A stretch of DNA of 64,000 nt from Pirellulales bacterium (GTDB taxonomy: Bacteria > Planctomycetota > Planctomycetia > Pirellulales > JALHPA01), in the NCBI GenBank assembly GCA_033762255.1, contig JANRLT010000063.1, forward strand, positions 1 to 64,000. The letters are read 5' to 3'. Both the position numbers and the translations under genes were made by a program. The number at the start of each line of letters is the position of its first letter. The first letter of the stretch is position 1. Shown here one piece after another: positions 9,280 through 18,287 of the stretch. The notes under the pieces were generated by a model, which saw only the letters and a program-made list of their open reading frames with translations, ran no database searches and had not been told where the DNA came from.

Positions 9280-9446
9280 GGGGATGGGAGGAAGTGATTA
9301 TGGGGAAATGCCGGGGGTGAGTGGCAAACAGGATTCGAAGCAAGTTATCAGCAGTATTGGCAACCATCGTAATTTATATCTTTGACGATAAATAGCCAAG
9401 ACTCCTACTGCTATTAGGAGAACGTTCCCCACCAATAGCCCCCAAT

Positions 9447-9773
9447 TTACATCAAATCGCGTCGCTTTACCAAGGATTGGCCTGGCCTGCGAATCGCTAA
9501 AATTCGAACTTCTTGACTAACAATTGTAAAGAGGGCACGAGTGGCAAAACGACTTTTGGTTCTAATAATAACTCTCTCAGCGTATAATTAAATTTGTAGC
9601 TTTCAGATGCGATAGGCCTTTGCTTCGAGATTGATTTCTAGCTTTTTTAAGGCGTTAAGGATTTTTAACCGTCACTGTTCCACAGTTTCCGGGGCAAACT
9701 GGCGGATATAATCACAAGCCTTGTTCAAATCCCGTATGGCACGCGCGGTAAGCAGTACTGCATATCGTTCCAT
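9447..9773 (-). pseudogene. Decayed ParE/RelE-type toxin
   Basis: From the ATG at 9773 the frame reads MERYAVLLTARAIRDLNKAC, typical of the ParE start (strand, then T-x-x-A-x-x-D-L). It then hits an in-frame TGA at 9672-9674, where the family usually has a conserved Trp (EQ-stop-RLKILNALKKL). The same frame continues to another stop at 9603-9605. The C-terminal part is found in a shifted frame between about 9590 and 9447, with ALFTIVSQEVRILAIRR, the usual ParE C-terminal strands. The whole remnant is about 109 codons, a full ParE length, broken by at least one nonsense change and one frameshift. It begins 9 bp after the antitoxin stop. Confidence 0.75.
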
Positions 9774-9781
9774 AAAGTGGC

Positions 9782-10033
9782 TCAAGCTGACTTGCGGGCT
9801 TCTGCCAACAGATCATCCAATGGCCGCATTCGGCTGGCTTCCATATCGGCAATACCCTCGTGAATAGCTTGTATGGTATCCTCGTCCTCTTGCGTGGACT
9901 GAGTCGTGCAAAGCGAAAATTCTTCCCATGCTGATAACGCTTGCCGTAACAAATCGTCTTCATTGGGATAGTTGCCCGTGGACATGCATTGCTGTACCAA
10001 TAGGGCGACGTCAGGTGGAAACTGATAGGGCAC
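9782..10033 (-). CDS. ParD-like antitoxin
   Basis: This 83-aa protein has the ParD pattern: an N-terminal strand (MPYQFPPDVALLV) with helix and SGNYPNEDDLL-like turn (TGNYPNEDDLLRQAL) forming a ribbon-helix-helix DNA-binding half. A C-terminal toxin-binding arm follows, AIHEGIADMEASRMRPLDDLL. Such proteins neutralise the ParE toxin and repress their own operon. The partner gene directly downstream (9447-9773) is broken, so this is probably an orphaned antitoxin. The start at 10033 puts the ribbon strand at the N-terminus, as expected. Confidence 0.82.
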   Translation of the reverse strand: MPYQFPPDVALLVQQCMSTGNYPNEDDLLRQALSAWEEFSLCTTQSTQEDEDTIQAIHEGIADMEASRMRPLDDLLAEARKSA

Positions 10034-10365
10034 GGCGAATTCTTCTGCTAAAAAATCAAAAACGACTTTAATAATATATCACGCGATACTCCAGCATGAA
10101 CGTGCCCACCCCCCGGGAAAAACCAGCCTAAAGTTGAAATTGATACGTTCCTTCTTATAACCCTACCCCATCCCCTGGCACAAAATCAAGCGCGGGGGAT
10201 GGCAAAAACACTCGGGCGCACGTTGATTTTGCCAGCTCCCGCGCAAAGTCGGCGTGAATTCTGCTGGACGATCCGCGCGGGGATGGCTAACATAAAATTT
10301 ACTGAGAATTCTTTGCACCGCGCGCACTTTTTCGATTCCCATCTTGCCAGTTTTCCACCACACAC
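10034..10365. other. Intergenic stretch between divergent genes
   Basis: About 330 bp separate the ParD-like gene and the oxygenase gene, so both promoters should lie here. Overlapping minus-strand frames (10163-10521) run antisense to the oxygenase start and have no recognisable content. No clear operator palindrome was found. Confidence 0.4.
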
Positions 10366-11103
10366 ATGACCGCAGATAGCATCAACTTTACCTCCGGCTT
10401 GCAGGGCGTGCTGCAGCTCCCCCGCGGCAAGACCGTCGCCTGGCACCCCCAGCAACCCATCCAAAACCTGGGGGATCCGCGGATTTTTGGCACGGTGTTT
10501 CAGGACGCGCCTCTTTTTCATCCCGAACTGGTTGAATACATCTGCCGCAAAGCGGCCACCGTTCCGCGCAATAAGCGGGCGGTGGGGGGGAGAAAGGTCC
10601 GCGACGCCGAAACCTGGAATCTGCCCGGCATGCAGTTGATTACCTGGCGGGTGTTGCAGTTTTATCGCCAGGCGCTCAATTTATCGGATGCGTATGTGGT
10701 GGACCGGTGGGCCAATGTCATGGTGGACCGCGATTATTCCACGCCGCACAGCCATTATGACACGGAATCGGCCGTGTTGTATATTTTAGATCCGGGAGAT
10801 GAAGACCTGGAAGAGCCGATGGATGGAAACTTTGAAATTATTGATTCGCGAATACCGCTTTGCTGTCCTTATCAGCCGGAGCGGCCCATCCGCGGCATCT
10901 CGCCCAAGCTTGTGCCGGGAATGATGATCGTGTTTCCGGCGGAGTATTTGCACCATGTGCGTCCCTACAGCGGTCGCCGCCCCCGCATTACGATGGCCTG
11001 GAATGTCAATCCCGGTCCCATGCCGCCGGATTTTCAGTATGATGCCACCAAGCAATTGGAGTTCAAGACCGATGTGATGAAAGGCGTCCCCAAGATGAAC
11101 TAA
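10366..11103 (+). CDS. Putative 2OG-Fe(II) oxygenase
   Basis: This protein of 245 aa has the double-stranded beta-helix iron site of the PF13759-like 2OG-Fe(II) oxygenases. There is PHSHYDTESAVLYIL at 127-141 (candidate ligands His130 and Asp132), and FPAEYLHHVRPYSGRRPRI at 190-208 (His196/197 as third ligand, Arg as 2-oxoglutarate anchor). The last strand AWNVNPGP matches the family's arginine-strand-asparagine ending. Members oxidise proteins or small molecules; the substrate here is unknown. It is not in an operon. The ATG at 10366 is the first in frame and gives a full-length domain. Confidence 0.82.
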   Translation: MTADSINFTSGLQGVLQLPRGKTVAWHPQQPIQNLGDPRIFGTVFQDAPLFHPELVEYICRKAATVPRNKRAVGGRKVRDAETWNLPGMQLITWRVLQFYRQALNLSDAYVVDRWANVMVDRDYSTPHSHYDTESAVLYILDPGDEDLEEPMDGNFEIIDSRIPLCCPYQPERPIRGISPKLVPGMMIVFPAEYLHHVRPYSGRRPRITMAWNVNPGPMPPDFQYDATKQLEFKTDVMKGVPKMN

Positions 11104-11243
11104 GTGTGGCTTATTTGGAATGTAGGGCGGCTAACAGGCGCCCGATCAGGCGCCCGTTCTAAATCAACAAAGCTCAACCCACAACCATTGTGCCTTTTTT
11201 CATTACTCTTTTATTTGTCCACCTCGACATGATACTTTTTCAA

Positions 11244-12149
11244 ATGCGCGTACATTCCTTGCGATTATTGCCTGCTTTGCTGCTATCGTGGCTGTGCGGC
11301 TTGGTCCCTGCACAGGTTAGCGCCGCCGATGTCAAAATCGAAGAGGGGCTGGTCTATGGGCGGGCGGGGGATGTGGAGCTAAAACTCGATCTGGCCAGTC
11401 CGCCCGGGGAGGGGCCTTTTCCGGCGTTGGTGTTTATTCATGGCGGAGGCTGGATGGGGGGGAGCCGCCAGGACTTTCGCGGGGCGATTGTCGATGCGGC
11501 CAACCAGGGCTATGTGGCGGTCTCCATCAGTTACCGGCTGATGAAATTTGACGAAACAAAAAAAGAGACCGGCCAGGCGGATCCCATCTTTCCAGCGCAG
11601 GTCCACGACGCCAAGGCCGCCGTCCGCTGGGTCCGGGCGAACGCGGCCAAATACCGCATCAATCCGGATAAGATCGGCGCGACCGGGGCCTCCGCCGGCG
11701 GGCACTTGTCGCTCATGCTGGGCCTAACCGGTCCCGCGGATAAACTGGAGGGAGAAAGCGGCAGCCCCGACCAGTCAAGCGCGGTCCAAGCCGTGGTGAA
11801 TATCTTTGGCCCGACGGAAATGGTTAGCGGTTACAAAACCAGTTCGGTCTCGTGGATCTTGCGGCTATTCATGGGGGGGACGCCCGAGGAACAACCCGAA
11901 CGATACAAGCTGGCAAGTCCGGTGACGTATGTGGACAAGGATGATCCACCGGTCCTGACGCTGCATGGCGACCAGGACGAACTGGTGCCGGTCGCGCAGG
12001 CCAAACTTCTGGACGAAAAGCTGACCGCGGCGGGAGGCCGGCACACGCTGGTGATTTTTCCCGGCCAGGGGCATAGCTTTGACGTGCTGCACATCGCCAA
12101 AGCCCGCGCCGAGATGTACAAGTTTTTTGACGAGCAGTTAAAGAAGTAG
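11244..12149 (+). CDS. Exported alpha/beta hydrolase (esterase/lipase, BD-FAE-like)
   Basis: This is a secreted serine hydrolase of the acetyl-xylan/feruloyl esterase-like group. From the ATG at 11244 a signal peptide (MRVHSLRLLPALLLSWLCGL, cleavage after VSA) precedes the mature domain. The oxyanion-hole motif HGGGW (66-70), nucleophile GASAG (Ser150), acid near LHGDQDE (243-245) and GQGHSF (His277) complete the catalytic triad. The frame extends upstream to a GTG at 11190 and an ATG at 11229, but 11244 gives the cleanest signal peptide. Planctomycete genomes hold many such enzymes, often for polysaccharide side-chain deacetylation. The substrate cannot be read from the sequence. Confidence 0.88.
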   Translation: MRVHSLRLLPALLLSWLCGLVPAQVSAADVKIEEGLVYGRAGDVELKLDLASPPGEGPFPALVFIHGGGWMGGSRQDFRGAIVDAANQGYVAVSISYRLMKFDETKKETGQADPIFPAQVHDAKAAVRWVRANAAKYRINPDKIGATGASAGGHLSLMLGLTGPADKLEGESGSPDQSSAVQAVVNIFGPTEMVSGYKTSSVSWILRLFMGGTPEEQPERYKLASPVTYVDKDDPPVLTLHGDQDELVPVAQAKLLDEKLTAAGGRHTLVIFPGQGHSFDVLHIAKARAEMYKFFDEQLKK

Positions 12150-12406
12150 CGGTGAGAGTTATTCGCTGTTCTAATTGGGGGAATGTGAGAAGTGAGCATG
12201 CTGACTACGGAATGACTGCTTAGCAGCTTTGGATATTTATTATATTGTCAAGCTGAAGTCGCGCATCGCTGCGGAAACATATTGATTGATAAGCTCTTAA
12301 CATAGGGTGAACGAAAATAGCATATAATTTTATATATTTTTGACAGATGGCATTTTGCGCACTAGCTTTAATTAATGGGATTATCAGAATTTTTTGATTG
12401 AGTCTT

Positions 12407-12913
12407 ATGCGTGCAAAACTCAAATTTGGCTGCCTGCGAAACGCGGTGTCCTTGAATGCTGGCATTCATCCGCTAAGCAACATGCGTCAATGGATGGAGG
12501 AATATTGGTATGAGAGGTTGAACTTTGAATTGCCTGACGAAGGCACAAAATCGGAATCGATAGAATGTCCAATCTGTGCGCAACAGGTAACCATTTGCCT
12601 GTCAAACGCTAAAAGCAAGTATTTTCTTCTACGGGTGGCGCTATTGATTTGGGCGATTGCCTGCTGGGGAGTGGCCGCACTAATATATATTGGCCCTGGC
12701 GCTGATAACACAATCGCGACTTACGTTGCGTATGGAATTGGATTACTTGGGATTATTTGCCTGATCGGTACAATTATGGGAGATCTGCTACCGGCACAAT
12801 GGCTGAAAGATAGTCTTGTTGCAATAACACACGACGAAGTTCGCAACCACGAACAAGCCCCTGGATACTCCGGAATGCGCGGTCACAAGCTAATTGATAT
12901 CGAGGTATCCTAG
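12407..12913 (+). CDS. Small membrane protein with a CPIC motif, AT-rich
   Basis: I do not recognise this protein. From the ATG at 12407 it is 168 aa. A soluble N-terminal half carries one CPIC motif near residue 54 (half of a zinc-ribbon-like pair). Two adjacent hydrophobic segments follow (about 75-95 and 105-125), then a polar tail. The DNA is AT-rich against its neighbours and lies between repeat-bearing gaps, as does the gene at 7002-7715, so it may be acquired. Later starts (for example the Met of MRQWMEEYW) are possible. No function is claimed. Confidence 0.55.
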   Translation: MRAKLKFGCLRNAVSLNAGIHPLSNMRQWMEEYWYERLNFELPDEGTKSESIECPICAQQVTICLSNAKSKYFLLRVALLIWAIACWGVAALIYIGPGADNTIATYVAYGIGLLGIICLIGTIMGDLLPAQWLKDSLVAITHDEVRNHEQAPGYSGMRGHKLIDIEVS

Positions 12914-13546
12914 TTGTTAAAGTGTTACTAAACCTGTCTTGGCAACAAATTCCTTAGGGGCAAATTTGCCCTTGCCGAACTGGTTTTTGGTTAGCCGCGA
13001 CGCGCACCGAAGCGCGGTTGGCTTTTGATCTCTTGTTCCCGGTTAAATGCCAAGGAATATCCCCTAGGGTTGACAGCCCATCGCCAGTGGTTGAGCGTAG
13101 CGATTCCACTGGAACAGATCATAAATATTCATGAGGCTCATACAGAGCTGTTCGCTACATTCCAACCCTGGTCCAATTACCGGGTACCACCGGAACTTGT
13201 TCCGGTGACGCGCAGCGGCGGGAAGCAAACTGTCATTTATACACTCTCAAGCTTAATTTAGCTCGGCTAGCACTTTGTAAAGGCATCAACTATTGGTTGG
13301 GCATTACCGGCTGACACAACCGCGTTGCGGTAGAATTACTGAATTGCGGAGTTCCCTGGGTAGCCGCTGCGCGGCAACCCAGGGCTGAGTTCCATAACCG
13401 CGTTGCGGTAAGATTCGCCTATCGCTTTGCTTTCCCAGAGGCAAAGAGGGAACCGCGAATTACCTTATTGTTTGGAAATACAGTGGAATATTGCCCACGG
13501 GTTGGAGCGCAACGAACAGCCCAGGGAAATTTGTTATTCCCCCTCC
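12914..13546. repeat. Gap filled with hairpin-forming repeats
   Basis: This 630-bp gap has several perfect hairpins: CACCGGAAC/GTTCCGGTG at 13188-13207, ACCGCGTTGCGGT at 13319-13331 and again at 13397-13409, and a two-step stem (CCCTGGGT/ACCCAGGG enclosing GCCGC/GCGGC) at 13354-13384. The CGCGTTGCGGTAG element reappears at about 60688-60700. The frame 13025-13261 crosses these repeats and is unlikely to be a gene. Confidence 0.65.
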
Positions 13547-14971
13547 TCAAAAGTTAATCTTATACTTCTCCGTCATCTCCTGGCGGATGCGGGCGGTTTC
13601 GGCATGGATACGGTCGGACAGTTGCACGGCGTTGAGGGCCGCCGTGCCCCGTTCCTCCGCCCGAATGGACCGCCGTTCGCCATCCACGTTGCGATACCCA
13701 TAATAACCATCGTAGGTGTCGTACACGCTGGCGGTCCGAATTCCCTCGTTGATGTTGCCGGTTTTTACGCCGGTGGCGATCGCCCTTAGGTCTTCGGCCA
13801 CGCCCGCGCTAAAGGCTTGCATAGCGGGATCGACGTTGCTCAGCGGCAGGCGGTCAATCCGTTTGGCGTATTGTTGGATCCAGACAGCCAATTGACCCAT
13901 CGTGACGGTGTCCTGTTTTTGGTCGAGCAGGTTTTTTAGCAGTTGATCGACCGCCTTAAAGTGATTAAGCGTTGCCTGGGGCATGGTCAATTCTGTGTTA
14001 TCGGCGGATTCCAGATCAATCGCGGGCATCTCGAATAAACTCCCCAACCGCAGGATGCCCCCCGTCGAAAATTTGCCGTGCAAGGAAAGGCTTTGCTCCT
14101 TTTTGGTCACTTGCCAATCTGATAAGTCCTCTAGTTCGGCGCCGATCCGCTTTAATGCCGCGCTGACCAACGGCTGCGCGACGGGGGCCAGGAGCGCGGG
14201 ATCAGCGGAAAAATCCAACTGCAAGCGGCCCCAAGCGGCGTCATTCACCACCACCTCAAACTTGATCCCCCGCAAGCCCGCCAACAATTCCGCCAACTCG
14301 GTCGGATTGCCGGCGGCTTGTTTGGTAAATTCCTGGTTGGCCAGCCAAGTTGCCGCCTGCGATTGCAGGATCGCGTCCTCCAGGTCAATTGCCAGAACAA
14401 TTTGGGCGTCGGTGGATTTCATCGACTCGCTGGCGGCTAACAGATATGGGGCGATGCGGCCGGAAGGCTGCTTGATCCAGCGGGACAAAAACTGTCGATT
14501 GGGCGGAAACAAGATCCCCAGCGTGTCCTGGCCTAGGGACAGGGCATACGCGCCGCGGGGGGACCAGACGACTTTGGTATTGGCCACGTTGTCCACAAAG
14601 CCTCGCTCGCGCCGGGCAATATCGGCCAGGGCGGGGAATTTTTCAGCTTTGAGCAGCATGATTTCCCATGCCGCCGCGCGGGATTGCAGATCAATACTAG
14701 CCGCGCGCAGGATTTGAGTGGCCTGCGGAGGTATCGACAGCGGACGCGCGGCGTAGTCCGCGTCCCGCTTTTGCCGCCACTCTTGTTTTTGTGCCAAGGG
14801 GCTGGCAAAAAGTTTGCTGGCGTCAATTAGCATGACCGCATTGGCTTCGCCCGGAACTCTTTTAAGCAGATCAAGGTATTGCGCGTTCGCCGCCAATACA
14901 GGGAACAGCCAACACCAGGCGACTAGCCAATTTCGCAAAACAAAGCTCCGCAACGCGCGTGGTTTCAACAT
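13547..14971 (-). CDS. Exported protein of unknown function
   Basis: From the ATG at 14971 the product is 474 aa with a clear signal peptide (MLKPRALRSFVLRNW, then a hydrophobic stretch ending ANA). The longer frame to 15220 adds residues with no export signal and is rejected. The mature part has no motif I recognise. It begins YLDLLKRVPGEANAVMLIDA, which resembles the start of planctomycete DUF3352-like surface proteins, and continues with mixed helix and strand. The C-terminus is helical and charged, with a Tyr-rich DTYDGYYGYRN stretch near 420. No catalytic motif was seen. It is probably periplasmic. Confidence 0.75.
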   Translation of the reverse strand: MLKPRALRSFVLRNWLVAWCWLFPVLAANAQYLDLLKRVPGEANAVMLIDASKLFASPLAQKQEWRQKRDADYAARPLSIPPQATQILRAASIDLQSRAAAWEIMLLKAEKFPALADIARRERGFVDNVANTKVVWSPRGAYALSLGQDTLGILFPPNRQFLSRWIKQPSGRIAPYLLAASESMKSTDAQIVLAIDLEDAILQSQAATWLANQEFTKQAAGNPTELAELLAGLRGIKFEVVVNDAAWGRLQLDFSADPALLAPVAQPLVSAALKRIGAELEDLSDWQVTKKEQSLSLHGKFSTGGILRLGSLFEMPAIDLESADNTELTMPQATLNHFKAVDQLLKNLLDQKQDTVTMGQLAVWIQQYAKRIDRLPLSNVDPAMQAFSAGVAEDLRAIATGVKTGNINEGIRTASVYDTYDGYYGYRNVDGERRSIRAEERGTAALNAVQLSDRIHAETARIRQEMTEKYKINF

Positions 14972-15280
14972 TTTTAGACTCTGGGCCGCAAGAGATAAGA
15001 GATCCGGCGAACGCCGACGCTCACATAACCATACCCAAAGCGCGGTCGGTAATTCAAGACATTTGTGGTTTTTGGAGGTTGGGTTACGGAAGATGATTGG
15101 AAAATGGGGGCGGTATTTGCGGCCACAGCAAATGGCGATTTGCCGGATTGTGTTTCCAGGATAATCGCTACGCTTTAATGCTGGGCTAAGGTTCGCAACC
15201 GCCTTGTGAGAGTAAAGCAATTATATTAAATCCCGACAACCACCAGCCAAATACCATATTCTAAAAACCAAAGACCTGAT

Positions 15281-15334
15281 CGGCGAGTAAAACTCGCCGT
15301 TACGGGGATATCGGCGACAGAGTCGCCTCCTACA
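15281..15334 (-). repeat. Hairpin repeat, family A, inverted copy, with adjacent hairpin
   Basis: Read on the minus strand, 15334-15311 gives TGTAGGAGGCGACTCTGTCG plus CCGA. This matches the cores at 5372 and 5438 except for one A-T to G-C change on both sides of the stem (GGCGAC/GTCGCC). A second perfect hairpin, CGGCGAG/CTCGCCG, lies at 15281-15299. Confidence 0.75.
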
Positions 15335-15398
15335 TTTTTTTGCACCACACCGAGGCCCCTCCCCCGCACCCCTGCTCCCCAGCACCCCCTCTCTCACT

Positions 15399-17444
15399 TT
15401 ACGCCGCGTAACGCACTTCGCCCGTGGGGCAGCGCAGTTGAAACAGTCCAAAGATTTCCCCCGCCGAGAGTCCCAGCGCGCGGTGCGTTTCTGCCCCGCT
15501 CAGGATCGTGTCAAACAGTTCGCGCTTTTCCTCGAGCACCTGGTTGATCCGTTCTTCCACGGTTCCCAGGGTCAAAAAGCGGGTCACGGTCACTGGCCCC
15601 GCCGCCCCGATCCGGTGTGCGCGATTGATGGCCTGGTCCTCGATGGCGGGATTCCACCAGCGGTCAAAGAGGAACACATATTCGCAAAACTGCAAATTCA
15701 GGCCCACGCTGCCAGCTCCGTAACTCATGAGCAACAGATGCTTGTCCGGGTCGTTGCGAAAATTTTCAATCACCTGTTCTCGCTGTTTGTGCGGGATTTG
15801 GCCGTGGTATTCCAGCAGGCCAAAGCGGTTCAAATGTCCCCGAAGTTTGGCCAGGGTTTCCACCCATTGGCTAAAGAGAATGGCTTTTTTGCCGCTGGCG
15901 GCAATTTCCTCGAGGTCGGCCTCCAGTCGTTCCAGTTTGCTGCTTTGGCCGGTGACGGGGTCGAAGTTACAGATTTGTTTCAATCGCAGCACCAGTTCAA
16001 ACACATGCTGGATCGTGGCTGGTTCGTGCATGTTATTCAGTCGCAGCACCCCTTCCTCTTCGGCCAGACGATACGTCTCGGCCTGCGCCGCGCTCAGTTC
16101 CACATCGGCGTCGCGAAACAGCTTGGGGGGGAGCTCGGTCAACACCTGCGCTTTGGTCCGCCGCAAGATATATTCCCCCGCCGCCTTGCCCAAAGTCTTG
16201 GGTTTCATTCCCTTGTGCAGTTGGCCCGGGGCGACAAAGTCAAAAATCCCCAGCAAATCGTCGGGACTGTTTTCGACCGGGGTGCCCGTGAGGGCCCAAC
16301 TGCGACGGCGATGCAGGGCCTTGACCACTTGGGCGGTGGCTCCGCCGCGGTTTTTGATTCGCTGGGATTCATCCAGCATGACCAGGTCGTATTGTTGTTC
16401 CGGGGCGGTGGCCAGGTCTTTATCCCGTTGAAGAGCTTCGTAATTGGCGATTTTGATCGGGGCATCCACCTGCGACCATTGCCATTCGCGTTTGGCTTGG
16501 TCCCCCTCGATCACCGCCACGGGTAATTCCGGCGCCCAAAGCTGAAATTCCCGCACCCAGTTGCTGACAAGCGGTTTGGGGCAGACCAACAGCACGCGGC
16601 GTAGTTCTCCCGCATGAATGAGCAGTCGCACGCTGGTGATGGCCTGCATGGTTTTGCCCAGGCCCATTTCATCGGCCAGGACCGCGGCCACGCGCGGATA
16701 CAAAAACGCCACGCCTTGAAATTGATAGGGAAAGGGGTGGTGGGGAAAGTGCAAGTCCCCCTCGGTGATCAGAGTTTCCAGCGAGGGCTGCAATAAATAA
16801 AACAGCCGATCCTCTAGCTTGACCAAATCCGTCGGTGGGCGCAGTCGGGTGTATTGGCCCGATGGGGGCAAATGTCTTGGCGGTTGAGAAACGCCCAAGC
16901 TGTCCTGGGCCGGGATTTCAAGATGGGACGGGGTGATCGGGGAAGTAGTCAACGTGGCGTGATCCGGAACATTTTCATCTTGCAATGCCGTATCCGGCAG
17001 CTCCGGCAGTTCCACGGTATTTTCGCACGCTTCCCCTGGTTGACAATTAATGTTGAGCGCTGGGTGCTTTAAAGATACGTCGTCGGGGGAATCACTCTCC
17101 TGGCTAAACCGCACGGGAATTTCTTTATCGCCAAAAGCGGGTGGTGAGTTATGGAGATTTGTAAACGACTTTGCGCGTGAAAGCAGTCGAGGTTCGACGG
17201 GCTGAAACCGGAATGACTTTACCGCCAGCGGAGCGGATCGCATACTTAATGAAAACACCGCCGCGATTTTGAATAGCTGTTCCCACGTCGTGCTTGTGAC
17301 GCTTCCCGCGGGGAATTGCCATGCGGACGTTTCAGGGTGGACCTTGTCGCATGAATGGTTGGCCGGTTCCAGCAGCGACAGCGTCTGAATCGCAAGGGAG
17401 TTATCTGGCATGGCAAAAATTCGCGGGTCAGGGTTTTCCCGCAT
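15399..17444 (-). CDS. SNF2-family ATPase/helicase
   Basis: This is a superfamily 2 double-stranded-DNA translocase of the bacterial SNF2/RapA group. Residues 1-205 are low-complexity and not conserved. The ATPase core starts near 235 (YQFQGVAFL). It has Walker A DEMGLGKT (258-265), TNYEAL-like IANYEALQ (332-339), motif II LDESQRIKN (357-365) and motif III LTGTPVENS. The helicase C domain shows ILFSQWVETL, LLMSYGAGSVGLNLQ, FDRWWNPAIEDQAINRAHRIG and EERI. Motif II is DESQ rather than DEAH, a tolerated variant. No SWIM domain is seen. The start at 17444 or the ATG at 17411 is uncertain. The gene follows 17466-18041 by 21 bp and is probably co-transcribed with it. Confidence 0.92.
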   Translation of the reverse strand: MRENPDPRIFAMPDNSLAIQTLSLLEPANHSCDKVHPETSAWQFPAGSVTSTTWEQLFKIAAVFSLSMRSAPLAVKSFRFQPVEPRLLSRAKSFTNLHNSPPAFGDKEIPVRFSQESDSPDDVSLKHPALNINCQPGEACENTVELPELPDTALQDENVPDHATLTTSPITPSHLEIPAQDSLGVSQPPRHLPPSGQYTRLRPPTDLVKLEDRLFYLLQPSLETLITEGDLHFPHHPFPYQFQGVAFLYPRVAAVLADEMGLGKTMQAITSVRLLIHAGELRRVLLVCPKPLVSNWVREFQLWAPELPVAVIEGDQAKREWQWSQVDAPIKIANYEALQRDKDLATAPEQQYDLVMLDESQRIKNRGGATAQVVKALHRRRSWALTGTPVENSPDDLLGIFDFVAPGQLHKGMKPKTLGKAAGEYILRRTKAQVLTELPPKLFRDADVELSAAQAETYRLAEEEGVLRLNNMHEPATIQHVFELVLRLKQICNFDPVTGQSSKLERLEADLEEIAASGKKAILFSQWVETLAKLRGHLNRFGLLEYHGQIPHKQREQVIENFRNDPDKHLLLMSYGAGSVGLNLQFCEYVFLFDRWWNPAIEDQAINRAHRIGAAGPVTVTRFLTLGTVEERINQVLEEKRELFDTILSGAETHRALGLSAGEIFGLFQLRCPTGEVRYAA

Positions 17445-17465
17445 TTTGCGGTATGCAATGCGAGC

Positions 17466-18041
17466 TTAAGCCGCTTTGGCGGATAGTTTTTGCGCTTCTT
17501 CGATGGCTCCGCGAATTCGCCCAAAGGGTTCTTGCAGGTCCAAGGCCAGCTCAAACTCTTTGGCCACAGCTTGCAAGGTATTTTGATCTTCGTACCGGTC
17601 GGGCCAGACCGCCAGGCTTTGACCCGCACACGAAAAATTCAATAACTCGGCAATCTGAGGCTGGAGGAGCTTGTCTGCGGTTGGTGTTGCGGCTATCCGC
17701 AGGCCCGGGTTATTTTCTGGGATGGCCCAGGCCACGGGTTGAGTGGCATACTCGCGGACCGCTAGCATGGCCCGCAAATCGGTAAAAATCGCTAGCGGAA
17801 TCTGGCTGGCCTTGGCTAACAGGGATTGGCCAATATGTTCGCCATACAGGTAAGGCTCAAGGGTCGGGCCATACAAGATTTGTTGGGCACGATTGGGCTT
17901 GACGGGCGCGGTGCAGTGAAACTCCAGCGGGCGACCATTGGTGTTGAGCAGCAGGTAACCTCCAAACAGCCCAAATTGCTCATGCTCCACAACCGTCAGG
18001 AAACCCCAACAGGGCGAAGTTTTTTGCTCACGTTGGGCCAT
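17466..18041 (-). CDS. Conserved hypothetical protein upstream of SNF2 ATPase
   Basis: This 191-aa soluble protein has no signal peptide, no cysteine cluster and no recognised domain. It starts with a beta-rich half (WGFLTVVEHEQFGLFGGYLLL), and the C-terminus is helical and charged. Its stop codon is 21 bp from the start of the SNF2 ATPase on the same strand, which suggests a two-gene transcription unit and a working partnership. That is inference only. The ATG at 18041 is the first in frame. Confidence 0.7.
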   Translation of the reverse strand: MAQREQKTSPCWGFLTVVEHEQFGLFGGYLLLNTNGRPLEFHCTAPVKPNRAQQILYGPTLEPYLYGEHIGQSLLAKASQIPLAIFTDLRAMLAVREYATQPVAWAIPENNPGLRIAATPTADKLLQPQIAELLNFSCAGQSLAVWPDRYEDQNTLQAVAKEFELALDLQEPFGRIRGAIEEAQKLSAKAA

Positions 18042-18287
18042 AAACTTTTCCGGGTTATACTAACTTCACAGATGCGGCTTGGCGGGATAAGAAACCTCAA
18101 AGCGGTGGACGCCATAGGCTCACCCTATGCATCGGGGACAAGAGGGGGCGGACTTTAGCGGGATGTTCACTGGCAAAAGCGACAATATGGATCGATTAGT
18201 AAATTTAGGTATAGCAAGCGAGTGCTGGCAGAGGGATGCAAGCTAGCGGGAAAGGTTCCCTCTTAGCAACAATTTTTCCAACGGTTA

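Noticed and set aside
9331-9345. A TTCGAATCC-like sequence on the minus strand that resembles a tRNA T-arm
   Set aside because: The flanking bases do not pair as a T-stem, and no acceptor or anticodon arm can be built around it.
13025-13261. A 78-aa plus-strand frame
   Set aside because: It crosses hairpin repeats (13188-13207), has no motif, and its start context is poor.
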